Part shown: piece after piece, positions 1-6,946 of the stretch | Position numbering within the stretch: the first letter of the stretch is position 1 | Layout of the letters: each line of letters begins with the position of its first letter | NCBI GenBank assembly: GCA_023416575.1 | Contig: JAEZHL010000347.1 | Coordinates: 1 to 17,768 of the forward strand | Origin: Pseudomonadota bacterium | Lineage (GTDB): Bacteria > Pseudomonadota > Alphaproteobacteria > Rhizobiales > Hyphomicrobiaceae | Reading direction: 5' to 3' | Length of the DNA: 17,768 bases | The notes under the pieces: generated by a model | Database searches by the model: none | The model's input: the letters and a program-made list of their open reading frames with translations, nothing else | What the model was told of the DNA's origin: nothing | Translations under genes and position numbers: made by a program

Positions 1-1383
1 CATTTCGATGCGCAGGATGCTGCCGCGGTCGCCCCGGCCATCGGCGAAGCGCTGCGGCTTGCCAGCCTGGCGACACCGGCAGGTCCCCCGATCGCGGTTC
101 CGCGTCCCGTCGAGGCGACCCGGCAGCCCGAACGGGGGCCGCCCGGACTGCGCCTCAGCGTGGCTCTCGCCGACGGCGGTGAGCCACTCGGTGGGCCGAC
201 CGAGTGGCGCATCCTGCGTGCGGAGTCCCCGTCGGAGCCGGTTATCGAGATCACGGAGGCCTCGCCGAGCATCTCCCTCCCGCCCGGCTCCTACATCGTC
301 GAAGCGCGGCGCGACTTCGTGGAGCAGAAACTTGCCGTCGAGGTTGGCGCGAGCCGCCCGACACGCGCCGTCGTCGTGCTGAACGCCGGCATCGTCCAGC
401 TCTCGGATCCGCCGTTCGTGGGGAATGGTTACGGAAATCCGGCCGTGATCAGCCTCGAGGAGCGCCGCGAGAGTGGCGCTGCTCGCGTGCTCTGGGTCGG
501 GCCAGCCCAGGCGAAGGAGCTGGTCGTCCCGGCAGGCACCTACCGCGTCGTGCTGCAGGATGGGCAGTTCCGGACCGAGCGCATGATCGTGGTGCCGAGC
601 GGCAGCAAAGGTGCGCCGCCGCTTGGCGTTGGCACCGGCCGCATTCGCCTCGATGCGCGCGACAATGCCCAGGCCGGGGATCCGGCCGGCCTCGTGCTCT
701 TTCAAGTGCTGGAGGACGACCCGGCCGCGCCAGGAGGGCGCCGGGAGGTTGCGCGTTCGGCGGCTATCAGCCCGCAATTCACGCTTCCGGCCGGGACCTA
801 CCATCTTGTCGCCCGGAAGGGTCCCGCGGAGGTGCGCGAGCTGATCGCGCTGCGACCGGGAGACGACGTCAGCCGCACGCTCGGCCTGCGGTTGGCGCAG
901 CTCTCCCTATCAGCCCGGGTACCGGGGCCGTCCCCATCGGCGGCAGACAAGGCCAGCTGGCGGGTGCTGCGGCTGGACGGCACGGATCAGGTGGTGGCAC
1001 ACACGAGCGCTCTCGCGCCGACCTTGCAGCTGCCTGCAGGCCGCTACCGGGTCGAAGCGCGGCTCGGAGGGTTGAATGCCATCGCATCACAGGAGGTGGA
1101 GCTGACCGAGGCAGGGCACCGGGAGCTGACGCTTGCGCCTGAGGCAGGGCTTCTGCAGCTCAGGCTGGCGGCCGCGGGAGGGGGCCATGCGGGAGGGGAC
1201 GTCTTCTGGGAGGTCCGTGACGGCTCCGGGCACGTCATCTGGCGCACTACGGACGCTGAGCCGCGGGAGTTCCTGGCTGCGGGCCGTTACGTGATCCGTG
1301 CCGAGACGCGGGAGCGGCGCGTGGAAAAGGCAGTGGACGTCAGCGCCGGAGAAGCGCGGACGCTTGAAATGACCATCGAATAA
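1..1383 (+). CDS. Repeat-rich beta-sandwich protein, 5' end missing (possible vWA-domain protein)
   Basis: The reading frame is open from base 1, so this is the last 460 residues of a longer protein whose start is off the left edge. A GTG at 160 could be taken as a start, but the coding pattern continues upstream of it. The visible part holds five repeats of about 81-86 residues, each marked by a (L/V)(P/A)xG(S/T/R)Y turn at residues 93-98, 176-181, 262-267, 344-349 and 425-430. After each turn comes an alternating hydrophobic strand such as 'YRVEARLGG'. The pattern resembles carboxypeptidase-regulatory/PEGA-like beta-sandwich domains of surface proteins. The first residues (HFDAQDAAAVAPAI) recall the end of a von Willebrand A domain, but that is a weak impression. 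The next gene carries the same repeat, so the two probably act together in the envelope. No enzyme motif is visible. Confidence 0.8.
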   Translation, partial: HFDAQDAAAVAPAIGEALRLASLATPAGPPIAVPRPVEATRQPERGPPGLRLSVALADGGEPLGGPTEWRILRAESPSEPVIEITEASPSISLPPGSYIVEARRDFVEQKLAVEVGASRPTRAVVVLNAGIVQLSDPPFVGNGYGNPAVISLEERRESGAARVLWVGPAQAKELVVPAGTYRVVLQDGQFRTERMIVVPSGSKGAPPLGVGTGRIRLDARDNAQAGDPAGLVLFQVLEDDPAAPGGRREVARSAAISPQFTLPAGTYHLVARKGPAEVRELIALRPGDDVSRTLGLRLAQLSLSARVPGPSPSAADKASWRVLRLDGTDQVVAHTSALAPTLQLPAGRYRVEARLGGLNAIASQEVELTEAGHRELTLAPEAGLLQLRLAAAGGGHAGGDVFWEVRDGSGHVIWRTTDAEPREFLAAGRYVIRAETRERRVEKAVDVSAGEARTLEMTIE

Positions 1384-1504
1384 CATAATCGGGACGCACA
1401 GTACGCCAGACACCCCGGGGGCATCCTGGGGGCGTGGTGGGCCGAGCGTTCTGTCGCGTCTCCCGAGGGACAGGTTATGGAGCCGGATTGAGGGTATGCC
1501 TACG

Positions 1505-2506
1505 ATGCACGCGTGTTCGGGTCTGCTACGTTGGTGGTGCATGGCGATCGCCGTCCTGATCGCAATCACGCCCACCTCAGGCGCACGCGCCCAGCAATCC
1601 ACGTTATCGAACTGGCCAGCCGCAACGGATGCGCTGATCCGGCCCGAATTGCAGTTGCCGCCGACGCCCAATATCACCGAGGTGCCACGCTCTCCCACGG
1701 CCAAGCAACTGCGGCCGAGCCAGCCGATCGATCCCTCGATGGCCCAGGTGACCCTCGTGGCCCTCCTGACCCACGACGGCCAGAAGATCGAATCCGGTCT
1801 CGTCTGGCGCGTGTATGACGCAGAAGACAGCGCCGGCCCCCAGAAGAACAGAAAGCTCGTCATCACCAACCGCGACTCGAACCCCAGCCTGCGGCTTCCA
1901 CCGGGAGATTACATCGTCAACGCCGCCTTCGGCCGGGCGCACCTCACCCGACGCATCAGCGCGAAGGCTGGCATCCAGTCCATCGAGAACTTCGTGCTGA
2001 ACGCCGGCGGACTGCGAGTCGCGGCGGTCGTGGATGCGGGCATGCCGGCGCCGCCGAACAGCGTCAGCTATGACATCTTCACGGACGAGCGCGATCAATT
2101 CGGCAACCGTACCAAGGTCGTGGCCAACGCCAAGCCCGGCGTCATCGTGCGCCTCAATTCAGGCATCTACCACCTGGTCTCGACCTATGGCGACGCCAAC
2201 GCTCACGTCAGTGCCGACGTGACCGTGGAGGCGGGCAAGCTCACCGAAGCGACTGTGGCCCACACGGCGGGGAAGATCACCTTCAAGCTCGTCACCCGAG
2301 TCGGCGGCGAGGCTCTCGCCGATACACAGTGGAGCATTCTCGACCCGAAAGGCGACGTGGTGAAGGAAAGCGTCGGCGCATTGCCCACGCACATTCTCGC
2401 ACCGGGCAAGTACACCGTGACCGCGCGGTCAGGCGGCCGCGTCTTCCGCCGCGAGTTCGCGGTGCAGCCACGCGAGATCACCGAGGTCGAGGTGGTGATG
2501 CAATGA
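1505..2506 (+). CDS. Secreted protein with three beta-sandwich repeats
   Basis: This encodes 333 residues with no known enzymatic motif. The N-terminus looks like a Sec signal peptide: Arg near the start, a hydrophobic stretch MAIAVLIAI and a likely cut after ARA before QQS. A Pro-rich linker of about 45 residues follows. Then come three repeats marked by LPPGDY (131-136), LNSGIY (217-222) and LAPGKY (298-303), spaced 86 and 81 residues. This matches the repeat of the gene 121 bases upstream, so the two are likely paralogous in part and co-transcribed. The start at 1505 is preferred over an ATG at 1496 because GAGGG at 1490-1494 is 10 bases from the former and only 1 from the latter. The protein is probably periplasmic or surface exposed. 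Its function is unknown, and a binding or assembly role is only a guess. Confidence 0.8.
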   Translation: MHACSGLLRWWCMAIAVLIAITPTSGARAQQSTLSNWPAATDALIRPELQLPPTPNITEVPRSPTAKQLRPSQPIDPSMAQVTLVALLTHDGQKIESGLVWRVYDAEDSAGPQKNRKLVITNRDSNPSLRLPPGDYIVNAAFGRAHLTRRISAKAGIQSIENFVLNAGGLRVAAVVDAGMPAPPNSVSYDIFTDERDQFGNRTKVVANAKPGVIVRLNSGIYHLVSTYGDANAHVSADVTVEAGKLTEATVAHTAGKITFKLVTRVGGEALADTQWSILDPKGDVVKESVGALPTHILAPGKYTVTARSGGRVFRREFAVQPREITEVEVVMQ

Positions 2507-2514
2507 CATGGCGT

Positions 2515-2558
2515 GAGGGCGTCGTGACATTCGCGATCTCACGAACTCACTCACCCTC
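2515..2558. terminator. Candidate bidirectional terminator between convergent genes
   Basis: The 57-base gap between two convergent genes contains TCGTGA (2522-2527) and its reverse complement TCACGA (2539-2544). Outside them lie GAGGG (2515-2519) and CCCTC (2554-2558). A nested stem-loop is possible in both directions. There is no clear T-run, so this is a position-supported guess. Confidence 0.35.
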
Positions 2559-2563
2559 GCCGC

Positions 2564-3604
2564 TTACCTGAACGGCGGCGCGTGCATCAACCCGCCCTTG
2601 GACCACAGGTTGTTGGCCATGCGCTCGAGCCGCAACGGCGATTTCATGCCGACATTGCGCTCGAACATCTCGCCATAATTCCCGCTCTGCTTGATGACCT
2701 GATAGGCCCAATCGCGACTGAGGCCCAGTGAAGCCCCAAGATCGCCATCGACACCCAAAAGGCGCCTGACCTCGACGAGATCGGAGGAGCGCGCCGCATC
2801 GACGTTGCTGCTGGTCACCCCGTGCTCCTCGGCCGTGAGGAGAGCGAACAGCACCCAGCGCACGATCCCGAACCATTGCTCGTCACCCTGGCGCACCACA
2901 GGGCTCAGCGGCTCCTTCGACAACACCTCGGGCAGCTGCTGATGCTCGTTCACACTACCGCTCGAGGCACGCACGAGAGCGAGCGTGGTGACCTCGGCGC
3001 TGAGGGCCGTGCAGCGCTTGTTGACGTAGGCCCGGACGGCATCGTCCCACTTCTCGAAGGCGATGGCCGTGAAGCGCATCCCGCGCTGACCGAAGAATTC
3101 ATTGAGGTTCTGCTGCGCGGGGCCGTTGGCGGACACGCAGATGCTGGCGCCGCTGAGTTCCAGAACACTTGCGACGCCCTGCGACCGGCGGACCAGCAGT
3201 CCCTGGCCGTCGTGAAACAGGGTCTCGACGAAGCGGGCGCCGAGATCCGTATCGCGGCTGAGCGTCCAGGTGGCACTGCGCGCCAGAAGGTCGACCTCGT
3301 TCGCCCTGAGCGCCGCGAAGCGGTTCGTCATGGCAAGGGGGCGGTATTTGACGGCGTCCTTGTTGCCGAGGACGGCGGCGGCGAGCGCCGCGCAGAAGTC
3401 CACCTCGAGACCCGACCAGATACCGCGGTCGTTGACATGCGAGAACCCGAGCGGTCCGTCAGCGACACCGCAGTTGATATATCCGCGGGCGCGAACCGCC
3501 TCGAGCGTCGTTGCATATGCCGCAAGGCTGCCAGCAACACAGAGGACAGCGCCCGCCGTTGCGGCGAGGATCCCGTTCCTCGCCTTCCGGGCCCAGGTTG
3601 TCAT
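2564..3604 (-). CDS. AapJ-like amino-acid ABC transporter substrate-binding protein
   Basis: This is a 346-residue periplasmic solute-binding protein of family 3 (polar/general L-amino acid type, AapJ-like). Residues 1-31 form a signal peptide (Lys/Arg-rich start, hydrophobic core, likely cut after AYA). The mature part starts with TLEAVRARGYINCGV and continues with GLEVDFCAALAAAVLG, WTLSRDT, SKEPLSPVVRQGDEQWF and GNYGEMFERNVG, all typical of this family. Length agrees with the family. The ATG at 3604 is chosen because it begins the signal peptide. The frame extends upstream, but with no fitting signal sequence. A GGGAG lies 13 bases upstream, a rather long spacing. No permease or ATPase (AapQMP) is nearby, so it is an orphan that must borrow a transporter. 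The preceding co-directional gene is an M20 amidohydrolase, which suggests uptake of an amino acid or acyl-amino acid. Confidence 0.92.
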   Translation of the reverse strand: MTTWARKARNGILAATAGAVLCVAGSLAAYATTLEAVRARGYINCGVADGPLGFSHVNDRGIWSGLEVDFCAALAAAVLGNKDAVKYRPLAMTNRFAALRANEVDLLARSATWTLSRDTDLGARFVETLFHDGQGLLVRRSQGVASVLELSGASICVSANGPAQQNLNEFFGQRGMRFTAIAFEKWDDAVRAYVNKRCTALSAEVTTLALVRASSGSVNEHQQLPEVLSKEPLSPVVRQGDEQWFGIVRWVLFALLTAEEHGVTSSNVDAARSSDLVEVRRLLGVDGDLGASLGLSRDWAYQVIKQSGNYGEMFERNVGMKSPLRLERMANNLWSKGGLMHAPPFR

Positions 3605-3647
3605 ATCGTCGTTCGTGCTCCCTGACGCTGGATCGGGTACGGCAACG

Positions 3648-3670
3648 CCAAAGGCCATAAGGGGCCTTGG
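3648..3670 (-). terminator. Candidate hairpin between amidohydrolase and binding-protein genes
   Basis: CCAAAGGCC (3648-3656) pairs with GGCCTTGG (3663-3670) around a 6-base loop, with one bulged A. It lies in the 118-base gap after the M20 gene and before the binding-protein gene on the minus strand. No U-run follows, so it could be a processing or attenuation hairpin rather than a full terminator. Confidence 0.3.
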
Positions 3671-3722
3671 CCGGCGGCTATCCCGCTCACCGGCTCGCGC
3701 TGCCGAAGCCGCTGCTATCCCC

Positions 3723-4889
3723 TCAAGCTGGCATTGCCGTCTCGACAAGGCGGGCCCAGAAGGACACGCCGACGGGGATGGCGTCGTCGTTGAAATTATA
3801 GGCCGGATGATGGAGCCCGGCGCTGTCCCCATTACCCATGAAGATGAAGGCTCCAGGGCGCTTCTCGAGCATGAACGAGAAGTCCTCCCCGCCCATCACC
3901 GGTACCATGGCAGTGTCGACCTTGTCAGCGCCGCAGACTTCGGCGGCAACCGCGGCCGCGAACTGCGCCTGACGCTCGTGGTTCCGCGTCACCGGATAGT
4001 CCCGCTTGTACACCGCCTTGACCTTGGCCCCGAACATGGCCGCCGTCGACTCGGTGACTTCGATGACGCGCTTCTCCAGAAGGTCGCGGACATGGGGCAG
4101 CAGCGACCGGGCCGTCCCCGTCAGCTCCGCCCGGTCCGGAATGACGTTACCGGCATTTCCGGCGTGGAACATGCAGATGGACACGACCGCAGATTCCAGC
4201 GGATCGACATTGCGCGCCACCACCGATTGCAGTGCCGTGATGACATGCGCGCCCACGAGCACCGTGTCGATGCACTGATGCGGCTTGGCCGCATGTCCGC
4301 CCTTGCCTTCGATAGTGATGTAGATCCGGTCCGAGGCCGCCATCAGTGGCCCGGGCCGCAGCGCGACGCTGCCGACGGGCAGACCGGGCGCATTGTGGGC
4401 GCCGTAAACCTCCTGGATGCCCCATCTATCCATGAGGCCATCCTCGATCATCGCCTTAGCGCCGGCGCCCCCCTCCTCCGCCGGCTGGAAGATCAGCACG
4501 ACCGTGCCGTCGAAATTGCGCGTCTCGGCGAGATAGCGGGCCGCGCCGAGCAGCATCGTCGTATGCCCATCATGGCCGCAGGCATGCATCCGACCCGGCA
4601 CCTTCGAGGCATAGGGGAGCCCCGTCGCCTCCTCGATCGGTAGCGCGTCCATGTCGGCCCTGAGGCCGATGACCTTGCCGGACCCGTTGCTCCGTCCCCT
4701 GATGACACCGACCACGCCAGTCCGGCCGATCCCCGGAACGACCTCGTCGCAACCATAGGCCCGCAACCGTTCCGCGACGATGCCCGCCGTCCGGTGAACG
4801 TCGTAGAGAATCTCCGGATTGGCATGCAGGTCTCGGCGAAGCTCCGTAAGCTCCTCATGCATCGCCGCAACACGGTTCACGATCGGCAT
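3723..4889 (-). CDS. M20 family metallopeptidase / amidohydrolase (HipO/AbgB-like)
   Basis: This 388-residue protein has the full M20D amidohydrolase pattern. LRRDLHANPE is near residue 17 and GLRADMDALP near 75. MHACGHDGHT (101-110) supplies the Cys and His metal ligands. QPAEEGG (135-141) supplies the acidic ligand and catalytic Glu, and GAHNAPG (163-169) another His. GKGGHAAKPH (195-204) marks the dimerisation domain, and LHHPAYNF (359-366) holds the last His ligand. Members hydrolyse N-acyl amino acids (hippurate, acetyl- or indole-amino acid conjugates). The true substrate cannot be read from sequence. No signal peptide is seen, so it is cytoplasmic. AGGGAG ends 10 bases before the ATG. 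It is probably the first gene of a unit with the downstream amino-acid binding protein. Confidence 0.93.
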   Translation of the reverse strand: MPIVNRVAAMHEELTELRRDLHANPEILYDVHRTAGIVAERLRAYGCDEVVPGIGRTGVVGVIRGRSNGSGKVIGLRADMDALPIEEATGLPYASKVPGRMHACGHDGHTTMLLGAARYLAETRNFDGTVVLIFQPAEEGGAGAKAMIEDGLMDRWGIQEVYGAHNAPGLPVGSVALRPGPLMAASDRIYITIEGKGGHAAKPHQCIDTVLVGAHVITALQSVVARNVDPLESAVVSICMFHAGNAGNVIPDRAELTGTARSLLPHVRDLLEKRVIEVTESTAAMFGAKVKAVYKRDYPVTRNHERQAQFAAAVAAEVCGADKVDTAMVPVMGGEDFSFMLEKRPGAFIFMGNGDSAGLHHPAYNFNDDAIPVGVSFWARLVETAMPA

Positions 4890-4946
4890 TTTGGCTGATC
4901 TCCCTCTGGAACGGACTGGGCGTCTTGCGCGCCTCGATTGCCCGCG

Positions 4947-4975
4947 ACCCTAAACCGAATGTACGTTTCGGACAA
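4947..4975 (-). promoter_or_regulatory. Candidate promoter and operator for the M20 gene
   Basis: Read on the minus strand, TTGTCC (4975-4970) and TAGGGT (4952-4947) are separated by exactly 17 bases, a sigma-70-like layout with 4/6 and 3/6 consensus matches. The inverted repeat CCGAA-N7-TTCGG (4955-4971) fills the spacer and overlaps the -35 box, where a repressor would block polymerase. The predicted transcript start is about 50 bases before the ATG. Base matches were seen directly; regulatory use is inferred. Confidence 0.35.
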
Positions 4976-5090
4976 ATGCGACCGAGCGGCCCCCCCCTCG
5001 TGTGCGGGCGCAAAGGTGGCCTCCGGCTGGACTGCAAAGGCCATGGTGTAGGATTCAGACAGCCAGAGATCCGCGTCCCCTAACCCGCGA

Positions 5091-6779
5091 TCATGCGACG
5101 AGCTCTGCTTTCTCCGGCTCCGTGAACGCGTGCACCTTGATCGGCGTGTCCTGGCCGCGCACCTGCACCTCCCGCAGCATCGCACCGGAGAGCGACAGGC
5201 CTGACGCCTGGAGCGCCGCGTCCGAAACCAGCATGTCCGCCAGGAACTCCTTCGTCGCGTTCTCGAGCCGGCTGGCGATGGTGACTGTCTCGCCCAGCGC
5301 CGTGACCATGTAGCCGCACTTCGAGCCGCCCACGCGCGCGATCACGGCCGGGCCGCAATGAATGCCGATCCCGAGACGCAGCGGCATCGGCAGCGCCGAG
5401 CCGAACTCCGCATTGAGGGCGTGCGCCGCCTTGAGCATGTCGCGACCCGCCGCGATGGCATCGCGGCTGCCCATCCCCCTCCGCCGCTCGAGGCCGAAGA
5501 CCGCCATCGCGCCATCGCCGAGGAACATGCCGATGCGCCCGTCGTGCGCCTCGACGGTCTGCGTGATCTCCGTGAGGAAGCGGTTCACAAGCAGCACGGT
5601 ATCGTGCGGAAGCTGCTTTTTCGCGAGCGTGGTGAAGGCACGAATGTCCACGAACAGGACGGTGACGTTGCAATTGACGCCGAGCTTGTAATTCTCCTCC
5701 TCCCAGTCGAGCCCGCCTTCGCGGGCAATCTCCGGCAGCAAAACCTGAACCGTGAGCGGGGCCTTGGGACGAATCTGGCAGGCGAGCCGAATGCTGGAGG
5801 TGGCGGAGATGCGGCTCAGCACGGCACGCTCCGCCGGCGTCGGCTCCGGCAGTTCATCATGCCCTTTCAGGACGAGAACCCGGCACGTCGAGCACCGGCC
5901 ACGCCCGCCGCAGAGCGAAGGATGCGGGATGCGATGCCGGCGGCTTGCCTCGAGCACAGTGCTGCCCGGGTTCAGCTCAACGTCTCCGTGCCCCACGTAA
6001 CGGACCTGAACGCCGCCCCGCAGCCGTCGGACGACCGCAATAGCGACCATGATGCCTGCCAGCGCAAGCGCCACCGCGAGGAGAATGCCCCAGCCAAGCG
6101 CCGCGGCCTCCTCGAGCGCCGCGATCTGCTCTGGCGTCCGGACCGGCGCCTGAGGCAGGACATTAACCGCCTCGCGCCCTGCCGCGATGAAACCGGCGAT
6201 GGCCAGGAGCGGGATCGCGAAAGCCAGCACGGTCCCGATCTGCCGCACGCGGCCGAACCAGGGCCGATGCCGGAAGACGTAGTGAATGCCGATGACACCA
6301 TGGAACCAGGCGACCAGAATGAGGGCGGTCTGCCAGGCGAAACGGCCAGGGTAGATGATCTGCAGAACGGCAGGATAGGAATCGTCCGTACCCAGCACCG
6401 CGCTGCCGTACCGGTTGGCAATCGCGTGCTCGAGCACCAGCACCGGGATCGCCAAGCCGAGGATGATCTGCATCGCCTCCTCGAGGGGCATTCGCCATGT
6501 CCGTCTCAGCACGATGCGCTTGAAGGCAAGCGACATGTGCACAACGGCGGCCCCGTAGAGCGCGATCGTGCCGGGCCAGGTCCGCCAGAGCCACACCCGC
6601 CAGTGCTGCGCCGCCTCCATTGCCGCGACACCCAGCACACCGAGCGCGTGGTTGATGAGGTGCATAGTGACGAACGTGAACAGAACGAGACCAGCCCACA
6701 GCCGGATCTCGCGCTCGCATATGACCCTCTGGAGCGTGGCGCGGACACCAGTCGGCACAGTCGTATTCCTGGCGAGCAT
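5091..6779 (-). CDS. cyaC: CyaC-type redox-responsive adenylate cyclase (6TM heme anchor, [2Fe-2S], class III cyclase)
   Basis: This 562-residue fusion has six predicted membrane helices (about 29-50, 69-89, 103-123, 148-168, 181-201, 229-250). Histidines lie in the first four (H40/H44, H81, H118, H160/H166), as in diheme-b anchors of succinate:quinone oxidoreductases. A plant-type ferredoxin domain follows, with C290, C296, C299 and C334 (C-x5-C-x2-C). The C-terminal class III cyclase domain has metal Asp residues D378 (VDIRAF) and D422 (GDGAMAVFG) and R504. The architecture equals CyaC of Sinorhizobium meliloti, reported as a diheme-b, iron-sulfur adenylate cyclase responding to the quinone redox state. 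It would make cAMP at the inner membrane. The usual transition-state Asn (VNxAxR) is Thr500 here. ATG 6779 is preferred over GTG 6782 because GAGGA lies 6 bases upstream of it. The ABC-like gene lies 167 bases upstream on the same strand. Confidence 0.9.
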   Translation of the reverse strand: MLARNTTVPTGVRATLQRVICEREIRLWAGLVLFTFVTMHLINHALGVLGVAAMEAAQHWRVWLWRTWPGTIALYGAAVVHMSLAFKRIVLRRTWRMPLEEAMQIILGLAIPVLVLEHAIANRYGSAVLGTDDSYPAVLQIIYPGRFAWQTALILVAWFHGVIGIHYVFRHRPWFGRVRQIGTVLAFAIPLLAIAGFIAAGREAVNVLPQAPVRTPEQIAALEEAAALGWGILLAVALALAGIMVAIAVVRRLRGGVQVRYVGHGDVELNPGSTVLEASRRHRIPHPSLCGGRGRCSTCRVLVLKGHDELPEPTPAERAVLSRISATSSIRLACQIRPKAPLTVQVLLPEIAREGGLDWEEENYKLGVNCNVTVLFVDIRAFTTLAKKQLPHDTVLLVNRFLTEITQTVEAHDGRIGMFLGDGAMAVFGLERRRGMGSRDAIAAGRDMLKAAHALNAEFGSALPMPLRLGIGIHCGPAVIARVGGSKCGYMVTALGETVTIASRLENATKEFLADMLVSDAALQASGLSLSGAMLREVQVRGQDTPIKVHAFTEPEKAELVA

Positions 6780-6946
6780 CACTTGTCCTCGAATAGTGGC
6801 AGGAACTCAGGGATCTCGGCGCGCTCATTCGTCAGGATTGGAACCAAGGACCGCCGATGAGAATTAACGCGCGAGCGCTGAAATCGTCCCGAACCGGATC
6901 GAGCAAAGGTTACGGTCGACGGCCGGTCACAGACGGATACGGTTGT

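Noticed and set aside
1398..1440. CCCCGGGGG...CCTGGGGG run after the first gene as a terminator.
   Set aside because: No stem longer than a few pairs forms with a sensible loop, and the next gene is co-directional and related.
3676..3720. GCTATCC repeated 37 bases apart between the M20 and binding-protein genes.
   Set aside because: A seven-base direct repeat in a short gap can arise by chance, and no further copies are present.
3270..4643. A 457-codon plus-strand frame opposite the binding protein and M20 genes.
   Set aside because: It spans two well-supported minus-strand genes and shows no domain of its own.
5358..6860. A 500-codon open frame on the plus strand opposite cyaC.
   Set aside because: It is rich in Arg/His/Asp/Glu with no domain and lies fully antisense to a clear multi-domain protein. 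It is a GC-bias shadow.
6921..6940. TGTGA half of a CRP-type cAMP site just upstream of cyaC.
   Set aside because: On the minus strand TGTGA is followed by CCGGCC and GTCGAC rather than TCACA, so only one half-site is present.
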